A stretch of 64,000 nt of DNA, taken from Ensifer sp. USDA 6670. GTDB taxonomy: Bacteria; Pseudomonadota; Alphaproteobacteria; Rhizobiales; Rhizobiaceae. Below are positions 56,471 through 64,000 of the stretch, one piece after another; the stretch's first letter is position 1, and the number at the start of each line of letters is the position of its first letter. The notes under the pieces are model-generated. The model made no database searches. It worked only from the letters and a program-made list of their open reading frames with translations, and had not been told where the DNA came from. The DNA lies in NCBI GenBank assembly GCA_000421085.1, contig ATWE01000007.1:124001-188000 (forward strand), given 5' to 3'. The translations under genes were made by a program, and so were the position numbers.

Positions 56471-57367
56471 TCAGGGAATGACCTTTTCCCGGCGCGTGAC
56501 CACGAGCACGATCACCAGAAAGCCGAATATGGCGAAGTCGCGCCAGAGGATGGGTCCATAGGCGCTCCACAGCGTCTCCATGAGGCCGATGCCGGCTGCG
56601 CCCAATGCCGCGAATAGCGGCGAACTCTGCCCGCCTATGGCCGCGATGAACAGGACCTTGACCCCGAAGGTCAGGCCGGTGCCGAAATCCATGTTGCCGT
56701 AATAGGAAGCAGCGAGAATCCCGCAGAAGGCAGCGATCAGCGACGCCGCGCCATAGGCGGCGATATAGACCGCTCCCGGATCGATACCGCAAAGCGCGGC
56801 GGCCTTGCGATCCTCGGAAACGGCGCGCCAGTAGCGGCCGGCATAGGAACGGGCCAAAAACCAGTGGCCGCCGGCGACAAGGGCCACCATGAGCGCGGTG
56901 TTGACGAGCTGGACCATGGTCAGCGCAACGGGAAAGGCAGGGTTCGCCCAGAACACCACTACATCGTTCAGGAAAGGCGGCAGCCAGAGGCTTCTGGTGT
57001 CGGAGGCGAGCCGGGCCGTTTCCATCAACACCAGCAGGCTTCCGAGCGAGGCGACGACCACGGCATTGGCGGAGGAAAAAGCCAGGGGCCGCATGACGTA
57101 GCGGCCGGCAATAAGACCGGCACCGAGCCCGAATGCGAGCGCCGCTGCCGCCCCGAGCCCGAGCGCCGCTGGCAGTACCAGCCACAGCCGGTTCCAACCG
57201 ACATCCGCGAAGAGCACGAAGATTTGCCCGGCAAAGGCGAAGAGCGCGCCATAGGTCAGATCTGCCCGCCGTGTGACGGCAAAGGCGATCGCGTATCCGA
57301 AGGCGAGCGCCGCATAAAGCGCGGCCACGGGCACGGCATTGGCGATCTGCTGAAGAAAATAGGCCAT
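56471..57367 (-). CDS. Branched-chain amino acid ABC transporter permease (LivH-type), isolated
   Basis: This 298-residue inner-membrane permease has eight to nine hydrophobic segments and the LivH pattern: ALYAALAFGYAIAFAVTRRADLTYGALFAFAG near the start and WRAVSEDRKAAALCGIDPGAVYIAAYGAASLIAAFCGIL as the ATPase-contact loop. GMxF-type FGVKVLFIAAIGGQSSPLFAALGAA follows. No LivM, LivG, LivF or binding-protein gene lies nearby, so it must pair with distant partners or be a relic. It is divergent from a CGNR zinc-finger gene with a perfect palindrome in the 67-bp gap. Confidence 0.87.
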   Translation of the reverse strand: MAYFLQQIANAVPVAALYAALAFGYAIAFAVTRRADLTYGALFAFAGQIFVLFADVGWNRLWLVLPAALGLGAAAALAFGLGAGLIAGRYVMRPLAFSSANAVVVASLGSLLVLMETARLASDTRSLWLPPFLNDVVVFWANPAFPVALTMVQLVNTALMVALVAGGHWFLARSYAGRYWRAVSEDRKAAALCGIDPGAVYIAAYGAASLIAAFCGILAASYYGNMDFGTGLTFGVKVLFIAAIGGQSSPLFAALGAAGIGLMETLWSAYGPILWRDFAIFGFLVIVLVVTRREKVIP

Positions 57368-57396
57368 GGCACATCCGCGTGATGACAAGCTTACTA

Positions 57397-57424
57397 TAAC
57401 TGGTAAAATGGCTTTTACCAGTTA
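57397..57424. promoter_or_regulatory. Perfect 12+12 bp palindromic operator candidate
   Basis: TAACTGGTAAAA (57397-57408) and TTTTACCAGTTA (57413-57424) are perfect inverted arms around TGGC. The element occupies the 67-bp gap between divergent start codons, 30 bp from the permease ATG and 11 bp from the CGNR ATG. It is not followed by a T-run and no gene ends here, so an operator is more likely than a terminator. Confidence 0.75.
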
Positions 57425-57434
57425 GGATTTTCGC

Positions 57435-57995
57435 ATGAGCTTCACCTGGACCGCACATCGATTCTCCGGCGGCGCGCTCGCTCTGGACGTCGCCAATTCC
57501 GTGGTCCTGCGCTTCGATGCGGAGCGCCGGATCGATCGCTTCGACGACCCGGCGGCCGTCGACACCTTCGCCGAGGCGGCAAACCTCTACGGTGCCGAAC
57601 GGAACCGTTTCGGCACGCTTGTCCCGACAAAATCAGAGCGCCGAAATGCGTTCATCGGGTTGCGCGAGGCGACGGACCGCCATTTCCGCGCGCTGGTGCG
57701 AACTGAGAACCGGCCGGATCTCCTGGCCGATCTGCTCGAGGCGATCGCCTCAGTCCTGCGTCAACCCGCCGGCAGCGGCAAAGGCACGCCGCTCGATGTT
57801 GCCACGGCGCATTCGGCACTTCGCCTCATTGCCGGACCGGCGAGGGAACGCCTCAAGATCTGCCCCAACTGCGCGTGGCTGTTTCTCGACCGCAGCCGCA
57901 ACAGGAGCAGAACGTGGTGCGACATGGCGGTTTGCGGCAACCGCACGAAGGCCAGGCGCCATTATCGACGCAGCAGGGAGGAACCGAAGCCATGA
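57435..57995 (+). CDS. CGNR zinc-finger protein (ABATE domain)
   Basis: This 186-residue protein has an N-terminal ABATE domain (FSGGALALDVANSVVLR...AVDTFAEAANLYG) and a C-terminal CGNR zinc finger, C-x2-C...W-C-x5-CGNR (KICPNCAWLFLDRSRNRSRTWCDMAVCGNRTKARRHYRR). The family is believed to be transcriptional regulators, but few have been studied. Basic residues surround the finger. It is divergent from the permease gene and overlaps the lipoprotein gene that follows by ATGA. The operator between the genes makes autoregulation and control of the permease likely. Confidence 0.88.
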   Translation: MSFTWTAHRFSGGALALDVANSVVLRFDAERRIDRFDDPAAVDTFAEAANLYGAERNRFGTLVPTKSERRNAFIGLREATDRHFRALVRTENRPDLLADLLEAIASVLRQPAGSGKGTPLDVATAHSALRLIAGPARERLKICPNCAWLFLDRSRNRSRTWCDMAVCGNRTKARRHYRRSREEPKP

Positions 57996-58495
57996 AGAGA
58001 GCCATGATATCCGCTCTGCTCGCCGCAGCGGTCGCTGCCGGCTGCCAACGCGAAAGCGGCAGGGATCCGCTCGAACTGACCGGTAAGATGTTCGTGTTCA
58101 ACTATCGGCTGGCCTACGCGACCTATATGGTCACGCTCAACAAGACGGAGCCGGTTCCGGATGGAAGCACTGTCGTCGCAACCTTCGAAAACCCTGCCGG
58201 CGGCAATCCGCTGACGCTTGAACGGAAGCTTTTCCCGAAGCTGAACAAGGTGGTGCTGGAAAGTCCGGACATCACCTGCGTGAAGAAGCAGAGACCCTAT
58301 GCCGTGACAATCGAGGTCAAAGGGCCGGACGGGGCGTCGCTTCAGAGGCTGGAGACGAGCGTGATTTCGGACATCGATCAGGACGTGATGCCGGCGAAGC
58401 CCCTTGTCGAAGGTCCGGCCTACGACAAGAACCCGGAGGTCTTCAAGGACGGCAAGGCGCCGGCGCGCTTCGAGACCGCCACCTGCCCGACGTAA
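57992..58495 (+). CDS. Small lipoprotein of unknown function
   Basis: This 167-residue protein starts MKRAMISALLAAAVAAGCQRE, a lipoprotein signal with lipobox AAGC (Cys18). The mature protein is beta-rich (KMFVFNYRLAYATYMVTLNKTEPV, STVVATFENPAGG) and has two more cysteines (DITCVKK and the final TATCPT). I do not recognise a domain. Its ATG overlaps the CGNR stop and GGGAGGAA lies upstream, so the two are cotranscribed. Confidence 0.8.
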   Translation: MKRAMISALLAAAVAAGCQRESGRDPLELTGKMFVFNYRLAYATYMVTLNKTEPVPDGSTVVATFENPAGGNPLTLERKLFPKLNKVVLESPDITCVKKQRPYAVTIEVKGPDGASLQRLETSVISDIDQDVMPAKPLVEGPAYDKNPEVFKDGKAPARFETATCPT

Positions 58496-58496
58496 A

Positions 58497-58522
58497 AAGC
58501 CGGAGCGTCGCCGCCCCGGCTT
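58497..58522 (-). terminator. Terminator of ndk
   Basis: AAGCCGG (58497-58503) and CCGGCTT (58516-58522) form a stem. On the minus strand it continues into a T-run, 26 bp past the ndk stop. Confidence 0.65.
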
Positions 58523-58547
58523 GAAAATCACTTCGCAGCCTTATCGA

Positions 58548-58970
58548 TCAGCCGACGATCTCGGTGCCGGAGAACCAATAGGCGATTTCCTCGGCAGCCG
58601 TTTCCGGGGCGTCGGAACCGTGAACCGAGTTTTCGCCGATCGAAAGAGCGTGGACCTTGCGGATCGTGCCCTCGGCGGCGTTGGCCGGGTTGGTAGCGCC
58701 CATGACTTCACGGTTCTTGGCAATGGCGTTTTCGCCTTCGAGAACCTGAACCACGGTCGGACCGGAGGACATGAATTCGACGAGCTCGCCGAAGAACGGG
58801 CGCTCCCTGTGGACGGCATAGAAGCCTTCGGCTTCGCGGCGGCTCATCCAGACGCGCTTCGAGGCGACGACGCGCAGGCCGGCATCTTCCAGCATCTTGG
58901 TGATGGCGCCGGTCAGGTTGCGCTTCGTCGCATCCGGCTTGATCATCGAAAAGGTACGTTCAATCGCCAT
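58548..58970 (-). CDS. ndk: Nucleoside diphosphate kinase
   Basis: This 140-residue enzyme transfers the gamma phosphate between nucleoside triphosphates and diphosphates. It begins [21 protein letters not shown] and contains the phosphohistidine in [20 protein letters not shown]. The frame extends upstream to 59009, but the ATG at 58970 gives the standard length. It converges on the lipoprotein gene. Confidence 0.97.
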   Translation of the reverse strand: MAIERTFSMIKPDATKRNLTGAITKMLEDAGLRVVASKRVWMSRREAEGFYAVHRERPFFGELVEFMSSGPTVVQVLEGENAIAKNREVMGATNPANAAEGTIRKVHALSIGENSVHGSDAPETAAEEIAYWFSGTEIVG

Positions 58971-59072
58971 TGGCTCAATTTCCCTTGCTCTTGAGAAGTG
59001 GCGGTTCATTAGCCGCCAATTCCGCGCAAAACAAGGGGGCGCGGCGATGATTCGCCCCCTCGCGACGTAGTT

Positions 59073-59762
59073 TCACGCCGCTGTCACGCTGCGGCCCAGG
59101 CCATCGTGAAGGTCGAGGCAGCGCTCGAACCACTCGGTGACGACGTCGCCTGCGGCAAGCAGGCGGTGTGGCGAAACGATGCGTGCCCATTGCAGCGCGC
59201 CGAAGACGATATAATCGGCAAAGAGCGGCCCGTCGCCGCCGAGGAACGGCTGAAACTTCAGCATGTGGCGGAGCGGTTCGAGCTTCGCCGAAAAGGTTTG
59301 GAGGTCTCCTTGCCCGGCATCGGCGACAGCCTCCAGCGGTCTGCCGAAGCGCTCCTCGCGGCTTGCCCGGAAATAAGCCCGGTCGACCGGGTCGAGACTG
59401 TCATGAATGTCCATGATCGCGATACGCCCGATCGCCGGATGCAAGGTCGTCTGCGACCAGCCCTCGACGAAGCGAGCCATGGCCTTGCCGCCTTCGCCGG
59501 AAAACAGGGGCGGACGATCGGGATAGGCCTCTTCGAGATAGAGCGCGATATCGAAGCTGTCGCTGACGAGCTTCTCACCGTCGCGCAGCAGGGGAACGAT
59601 CTTGGTCGCACCCTGCTCCAGCCTCGGAATCTCGGTGAAGCCGACCGGCGCGATGTCGAAGGCAAGCCCCTTGTGCGCGAGCGATAGCTTCGTCTTCCAC
59701 ACATGCGGCGAAAAGGGGCGGCTCGTGTCGGCTCCGGAGAGTGCATAGAGTTTGCGGGTCAT
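59073..59762 (-). CDS. Glutathione S-transferase family protein
   Basis: This 229-residue protein has a thioredoxin-like N-terminal half (MTRKLYALSGADTSRPFSPHVWKTKLSLAHKGL, then ATKIVPLLRDGEKLVSDSFDIALYLEEAYPD with the glutathione-contact SDS). An all-helical C-terminal half follows (FLGGDGPLFADYIVFGALQWARIVS). A Ser at 9 or 14, not Cys, would be the nucleophile-binding residue. The substrate is unknown. It resembles beta-etherase or maleylacetoacetate-type GSTs only loosely. It is divergent from the DinB gene. Confidence 0.85.
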   Translation of the reverse strand: MTRKLYALSGADTSRPFSPHVWKTKLSLAHKGLAFDIAPVGFTEIPRLEQGATKIVPLLRDGEKLVSDSFDIALYLEEAYPDRPPLFSGEGGKAMARFVEGWSQTTLHPAIGRIAIMDIHDSLDPVDRAYFRASREERFGRPLEAVADAGQGDLQTFSAKLEPLRHMLKFQPFLGGDGPLFADYIVFGALQWARIVSPHRLLAAGDVVTEWFERCLDLHDGLGRSVTAA

Positions 59763-59898
59763 TCAGGCTCCTGTATTTCGCTACCAGGCGACATAAGGGG
59801 AGCACCGCTTGCGGATCAAATCATTAAATTTCATGAGTAGCATTCGACACCCGAATACGATTTCGCGGTAGGTTGCCGACCACATGTGGAGATCGCCG

Positions 59899-60411
59899 AT
59901 GCTCGACCATTACCGGATGCTTGCTGACTACAATCGCTGGGCGAACCGGCGTGTCTACGCTGCCGTCTCGGAACTATCGGATTCGGAATACCGGGAGGAC
60001 AAGGGAGCGTTCTTCGGCTCGCTGCACGGGACGCTGAACCATATCCTCGTGGCGGACCGGATCTGGATGAAGCGATTTACGAAAGAGGGCGAGGCGCCGT
60101 CGCGGCTCGACGCCATCCTGCACGAAGATTTCACCGGACTGACGGCGGCGCGGGAGGCCGAGGACGAGCGAATCATCGCCTGGGTCGACAGCCTCGACGA
60201 GGCGCGTCTTGCAGGGCACTTCACCTATTCTCCGCTCACCAATCCGGTCGAGGTCACGGAACGGCTCGCACGGACGCTCGCTCACTTCTTCAACCATCAA
60301 ACCCATCATCGCGGCCAGGCGCATGCGACCTTGACCGCGCTTAAGCGCCCCTCACTGACGCTGGACCTGGTTTCCTTCCTGCGGACCGAGGGCAAGAAGT
60401 GGGCCGACTGA
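59899..60411 (+). CDS. DinB/YfiT-like metal-dependent protein
   Basis: This 170-residue four-helix bundle of the DinB family starts MLDHYRMLADYNRWANRRVY. The three metal histidines are in SLHGTLNHILVADRIW and NHQTHHRGQAHATL. DinB-like proteins include thiol transferases and proteins of unknown function. I start at ATG 59899, with GGAG 8 bases upstream; ATG 59884 is possible. Its last 60 bases overlap the 3' end of the convergent adenylation/acyltransferase gene. Confidence 0.85.
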   Translation: MLDHYRMLADYNRWANRRVYAAVSELSDSEYREDKGAFFGSLHGTLNHILVADRIWMKRFTKEGEAPSRLDAILHEDFTGLTAAREAEDERIIAWVDSLDEARLAGHFTYSPLTNPVEVTERLARTLAHFFNHQTHHRGQAHATLTALKRPSLTLDLVSFLRTEGKKWAD

Positions 60412-63018
60412 GGCAAGTCCGGGCCCGAGCCGCCCCGGGGCAAGCGAGATGCGGCTGTCTCGGGCGCCGGCTAGCCGCGCGATGAGGCGACGCTGTCCGA
60501 GCCAGGCGGCAAGCCCGAGCGCGATGCCGCCCAGGATGGAGCACAGGGCAAAGGCGAGCGGCGAGAGCAAGGGCCGGATCGGCAGCAACAGCAACTCCGG
60601 CACGAAACGGTGCAGAATGTAGATGTGGAAGCCCGCTGCGGAAAGCGGCAGGATCAGCCGCGTACCCCATTGCGGCATGCGAATGCGCGGCAGGAAGAGC
60701 AGCGCGGCCAGAACGGCGATCTGCAGCAGATATTTGATTTTCGTCCCGATCCAGACGCCCTCATATAGCCCGAGGAACAGGAATACGCCTGTCCCTGCCA
60801 GCATCACCATCGAGCGCTCTTTCCACGTTTCGGCAATTGCCGCACACCAGCCGAGCACCGCCATGTAGAAGATCCATGGAAGGGTGAATATCTGGCGGTT
60901 GCCGATATCGATGAGAAGCGGAAACGCCATCCGCGCAGCGAAAGCCGCGACGAACAGCGCCATGCCCACGGCAAGAGGTCTCTTAGCCGCGGCTCGCCGG
61001 ATGAACGGAACGGCAAACAGAGCGCCAAACACCAGCAGCATCTGACAATAGGCTTCGATGAACCAGTAGAGATAGGGCACCATGGTGTGGCGCCCGGGAT
61101 CGGCGATGCCGAAATTCCCGACGAGAAAGACCGAAGCCCAGGGCACGTGTCCCCAGGCGAGCGCGTAGCCCGCCACGATCAGGTAATAGGGGACGAGAAT
61201 CTGGGCGAGCGGCCGCAGCAGCTTGTCTATCGCGCCGGAGAGCAGTGCGCCGCTCTGGAATTTTGCAAGACCGAAGCCGGCGAGAATGACCATTGCGGCA
61301 GATCCTCCCGGAATAGGCCAAAGCGTCTCGTGGTGGACCACGACCAGCAGGATCGCCAGCGCCCGGATCAGGAGATCCGTGCCGATCCGGCGGCTCATGC
61401 GCTCGCGGCTGCTGAGGGCGGCGAGCTCGCCGATCGAGAGCTTTTCCCAGGCTTCCGGCAGTTCTCCAAGTCTCCTCTCGAGACCTATCGAAAGCTGGAC
61501 GAAACGGAGCGAATCGCCACCAAGCGACAGAAAGCTGTCCTCCGGTCGAGCCTTCTTCGGATAGAAAAGCTGGGCAAAAAGCGCCTCGACGTCCCCCTCT
61601 TCCGAGCTGCCGCACGTCGCCGCGACCGGCCGCATGCGAAGCGCCGGGTAGTCGATCTTGCCGGATGCCAATCTCGGCAACTTGTCCAGGCGGGAAGCCC
61701 CTACATGCATCAAGGTCAAGCCACTCGCCTCGACGAGCAGGCGGCGAACTTCATCCGGATCGCCGCTTCCCACATAGTAGGCATGGATTCCCGTATCGTT
61801 GCCGACGACGGCGGCGGCGACGCCGTGCCGTTCCAGGGTCGCCTCCAGAGCATCGTGACCGATGCGGAGGCCGGCAATCTTCGATATCCGCTTCGTTCGT
61901 CCGACGATCCGGAAGAACCCGTCCGCATCTCTTACGGCCAGATCGCCGGTGCGCAATTCCGGCAACTCGGCGCCCCTCTCGAGATCGCCGCGTGAGGACG
62001 CGTAACCCATCATCACATTCGGCCCGCGATAGACAAGCTCGCCGGGCTGATCGGCGCCGGAGATTATCCTTCCATCGTCGTCCTCGATCGTCAGGCTCCC
62101 GCCCGGGATCGCGATGCCGATCCGGTCCTCCCTGCCCCCGAGACGGTCCGGCGGCATATAGGCCATGCGAGCGGTTGCCTCGGTCTGGCCGTACATCACG
62201 AAAAGGCACGCGCTGCGCGCGGAGAGATGCTCGTTGTAGCGGCGAACGAGTTCCGGCGCCAAACGTCCGCCGGCCACAGTCATGAAGCGCAGCGTCGGAA
62301 AATCCCTCTCCCGGAATCCCGCCTTTTCCAGGAGTTCGTAGGAATAGGGGACGCCGGCGAAACTGGAGATGGCGCTCTTCGCAAGCTCATCGAGGAAGCC
62401 GTCGTCGAGGATGGAACCGCCCGGCATATAGACGCTCGCGCCGACGGCGAGGTGGGCGTTAAGGACGGAAAGCCCGTAGGAATAGTGGAGCGGCAGGATG
62501 AGGCAGCCTCGGTCCGCTGCCGTCAAGCCGAGATATTCCGCAATCGATCGCGCATTGGACTGGATATTCATGTGCGACAGCCGCACCCATTTTCCGTGCC
62601 CGGTACTGCCGGACGTCGAGAGCAGGACGGCAAGGTCGGGATGCGGCGCGATCGCATCTCCCGCCAGCCGCTCCATGCGCCAGCGGCCGTCGACGCGGCG
62701 GTAGCAATATTCCGGTTTGAAAACGTCGCGATCCTTGACCATGGAAGCGGTGCCGCACAGGGCAACCGCGTGGCCCGCCTCGAGTGCTGCGAGATAAGCG
62801 ACGATAGCGTGTTCGGAAAGATCGGCCTCGATTATGACCACTCCGCGATCGCCGCTCCACTGACAAGCAAGCCGGTCGATGCGTTCTGCAAGCTCGCGGT
62901 AACTCACGATCCGCCCGCCGCGCAAAAGCAGCGCCGGCCGGTCGCCCCGCGCAGCCAGACTTGCAACACTGAACGGAGACACCGAAAGTTCGCCCGAGCC
63001 GCCCAAAACCACCTCCAT
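60352..63018 (-). CDS. Adenylation domain-carrier protein-membrane acyltransferase fusion
   Basis: One 888-residue protein joins three modules. Residues 1-460 are an ANL adenylation domain (LLSTSGSTGHGKW at 132-144, MYGQTEAT at 275-282, RTGDL at 356-360, GRTKRISKIAGLRIG at 373-387, ASGKIDY with Lys454). Residues 475-540 are a carrier domain with LSLGGDSLRF and Ser503 for phosphopantetheine. Residues 550-865 are an acyltransferase-3-type membrane domain of about ten segments starting RALAILLVVVHH. This would activate an acid or amino acid, load it on its own arm and pass it to a membrane acyltransferase, like DltA, DltC and a transferase in one chain. The substrate and acceptor are unknown. 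It overlaps DinB at the 3' end. Confidence 0.85.
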   Translation of the reverse strand: MEVVLGGSGELSVSPFSVASLAARGDRPALLLRGGRIVSYRELAERIDRLACQWSGDRGVVIIEADLSEHAIVAYLAALEAGHAVALCGTASMVKDRDVFKPEYCYRRVDGRWRMERLAGDAIAPHPDLAVLLSTSGSTGHGKWVRLSHMNIQSNARSIAEYLGLTAADRGCLILPLHYSYGLSVLNAHLAVGASVYMPGGSILDDGFLDELAKSAISSFAGVPYSYELLEKAGFRERDFPTLRFMTVAGGRLAPELVRRYNEHLSARSACLFVMYGQTEATARMAYMPPDRLGGREDRIGIAIPGGSLTIEDDDGRIISGADQPGELVYRGPNVMMGYASSRGDLERGAELPELRTGDLAVRDADGFFRIVGRTKRISKIAGLRIGHDALEATLERHGVAAAVVGNDTGIHAYYVGSGDPDEVRRLLVEASGLTLMHVGASRLDKLPRLASGKIDYPALRMRPVAATCGSSEEGDVEALFAQLFYPKKARPEDSFLSLGGDSLRFVQLSIGLERRLGELPEAWEKLSIGELAALSSRERMSRRIGTDLLIRALAILLVVVHHETLWPIPGGSAAMVILAGFGLAKFQSGALLSGAIDKLLRPLAQILVPYYLIVAGYALAWGHVPWASVFLVGNFGIADPGRHTMVPYLYWFIEAYCQMLLVFGALFAVPFIRRAAAKRPLAVGMALFVAAFAARMAFPLLIDIGNRQIFTLPWIFYMAVLGWCAAIAETWKERSMVMLAGTGVFLFLGLYEGVWIGTKIKYLLQIAVLAALLFLPRIRMPQWGTRLILPLSAAGFHIYILHRFVPELLLLPIRPLLSPLAFALCSILGGIALGLAAWLGQRRLIARLAGARDSRISLAPGRLGPGLASVGPLLALGPQEGNQVQRQ

Positions 63019-63141
63019 TTTAGCAAGGCGGCATATTATTGCTGACTCTGATCGTCAAGTATAAAGGCGAAGCAAATACAGGACTTCGTGCGAAACGATT
63101 TTCCGCGCGGGAGGGCGCCGTTCCAAAAGGCCACTCCGAGC

Positions 63142-63177
63142 ACGAAAGGCCCGGTTCGGGGAACCGGGCCTTTCGTT
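63142..63177. terminator. Hairpin terminator between the 91-residue gene and the fusion gene
   Basis: ACGAAAGGCCCGGTT (63142-63156) and AACCGGGCCTTTCGT (63162-63176) form a perfect 15-bp stem with a 5-base loop. It lies 62 bp past the stop of the minus-strand gene at 63239 and should insulate the fusion gene from it. The T-run is short (TTTCGTT). Confidence 0.7.
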
Positions 63178-63238
63178 CGGGCGGAGCAAGAGGGCGCGTG
63201 GGAGGCCGCGCCTGCTCCGTGACTCGTCGGCTGTGGCC

Positions 63239-63514
63239 TTAGCGGCTGAGGCCCTGGTAATATTCGCCTTCACCGCCGGAAACGACCTCCGGCTGCGAAG
63301 CATAGCCGACGGAACCGGTTGACGTACGGTCGAGAGAGCCGTCAGCACGGCGAACGGCCGTCTGGTCACCGGTTCGCGCTGCGCGTTCGGTGTAGAGCGG
63401 CTTGTCGCTGACACCCTGATAATAGCTGCCGCCGGCAAAGGCTGCGGAAGCTCCGCCGAGAACGGCTGTGGCAACGAGGGTGGCGGCGAGAGCAGTATGG
63501 ATTGCGTTCCTCAT
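63239..63514 (-). CDS. Small secreted protein of unknown function
   Basis: This 91-residue protein has a Sec signal (MRNAIHTALAATLVATAVLGGASAAFA) and a 64-residue hydrophilic mature part. It holds two copies of YYQG, at residues 31-34 and 85-88, near the mature ends. No cysteine. I start at ATG 63514 because AGGAG lies 8 bases upstream; ATG 63520 or GTG 63523 would be too close to it. Similar short secreted proteins are common in Rhizobiales and their role is unknown. Confidence 0.75.
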   Translation of the reverse strand: MRNAIHTALAATLVATAVLGGASAAFAGGSYYQGVSDKPLYTERAARTGDQTAVRRADGSLDRTSTGSVGYASQPEVVSGGEGEYYQGLSR

Positions 63515-63523
63515 GATCATCAC

Positions 63524-63830
63524 TCCTGATCGGTCGTTCGCTTGAACGAAGGTTTCGTCGCGACCGCCTTGATCGGCACCATTCCGGACGCGGTGGCCTC
63601 GCCGATGGCGCCCGGTCCGATCAAAGGGTCAGAAGAGCACTCTCATGCTCTCCGGTGAAAGATGTGGGGCCTCATGATGAGGATGGGAAGTATTGATTAT
63701 CGGAACACGTTGTCCATGAATCCATAACAATCTTCCCTTGAAAATGCCCTCGGCATCCTTATCCGAGCGATCGCGGCAGCAATGGTGCGAGCCTCTTGCC
63801 TTCCCGAAAAAGTCCGGGCAAAAGGCCCGG
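63524..63830. other. Intergenic region upstream of the ABC-F gene
   Basis: About 300 bp between the divergent 91-residue gene and the ABC-F gene. The only structure I see is AAAAAGTCCGGGCAAAAGGCCCGG just before the ABC-F start. The minus frame 63629-63973 is antisense to the ABC-F gene and has no start signal. Confidence 0.5.
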
Positions 63831-64000
63831 ATGATCCAGATATCCGGCCTCTCCGCCCGCATTGCGGGCCGCCTGCTCATCGATAACGCTTCCGTGACGC
63901 TTCCGGCGGGCACGAAGGCCGGGCTCGTCGGACGCAACGGCGCCGGCAAGTCGACTCTGTTCCGGATCATCACCGGCGAGCTTGCGGTGGAAGCCGGCAG
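63831..64000 (+). CDS. ABC-F family ATP-binding protein (5' end only)
   Basis: The first 56 codons are present and the gene runs off the right edge. It begins MIQISGLSARIAGRLLIDNASVTLPAGTKAGLVGRNGAGKSTLFRIITGELAVEAG, with the Walker A GRNGAGKST. No membrane domain is seen before the ATPase, and the ISGLSARIAGRLL start is typical of ABC-F translation factors (Uup/EttA-like) rather than of a transporter subunit. The subclass cannot be told from this fragment. Confidence 0.85.
   Translation, partial: MIQISGLSARIAGRLLIDNASVTLPAGTKAGLVGRNGAGKSTLFRIITGELAVEAG

Overview
The window reads as a stretch of chromosome from a fast-growing rhizobium, most likely Sinorhizobium (Ensifer) of the S. meliloti/S. 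medicae kind. The evidence is uniform high-GC coding DNA, strictly alphaproteobacterial gene versions (Mg-type HemB, HdaA, the LdtR/L,D-transpeptidase pair, the lpiA-acvB pair, RIME-type palindromic repeats) and house-keeping gene content. I see no rRNA, tRNA, CRISPR array, insertion sequence, prophage or plasmid-transfer gene. The species assignment rests on recognition of families and was not checked against a database.

Layout, left to right. 1-1060: end of a cytochrome bc1 assembly chaperone gene and a BamE-type lipoprotein. 1075-5581 (minus): proton-pumping pyrophosphatase hppA, then the run ribH-nusB-MFS exporter. 5832-6913 (plus): cupin and GNAT acetyltransferase. 7215-10759 (minus): glyA-nrdR-ribD-ribE, a one-carbon/riboflavin block that complements ribH. 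10944-13213 (minus): MarR regulator ldtR and a Tat-exported L,D-transpeptidase. 13344-17720: small membrane proteins, hemB, the N-end-rule transferase bpt, a DMT exporter and an ArsR-like regulator. 17879-26218: parC, a large uncharacterised periplasmic protein, a 72-residue small protein, a groEL without groES, a rhodanese and aspS. 26508-33284 (plus): MFS transporter, Tat-exported multicopper oxidase, RNase D, a membrane-anchored class III nucleotide cyclase and a secreted phytase/esterase-like protein.

33471-39164 (minus): perM-like protein, hdaA, ppk and ppx. The ppk gene has a well-formed PHO box upstream, so polyphosphate metabolism here is probably PhoB-controlled. 39408-41137: purM-purN. 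41147-45132 (minus): lpiA-acvB, which make and hydrolyse lysyl-phosphatidylglycerol. 45237-47996: a Nudix hydrolase and a molybdopterin oxidoreductase gene broken by one in-frame TAG. 48065-50848: rlmJ, a secreted cysteine-paired protein, an RNase T2 lipoprotein whose start codon lies in a repeat, and a glutathione transferase. 51005-56341: an outer-membrane beta-barrel protein, a pteridine-reductase-like SDR overlapping uvrC, pgsA, moaD and moaE.

56471-64000: an isolated LivH-type permease divergent from a CGNR zinc-finger regulator, with a perfect 12+12 bp palindrome between them; a small lipoprotein; ndk; GST; DinB; then the most unusual gene of the window, an 888-residue fusion of adenylation domain, carrier protein and membrane acyltransferase; a 91-residue secreted protein; and the first codons of an ABC-F ATPase. 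Dispersed palindromic repeats occur in many intergenic gaps, including one pair 112 bp long with only two differences.
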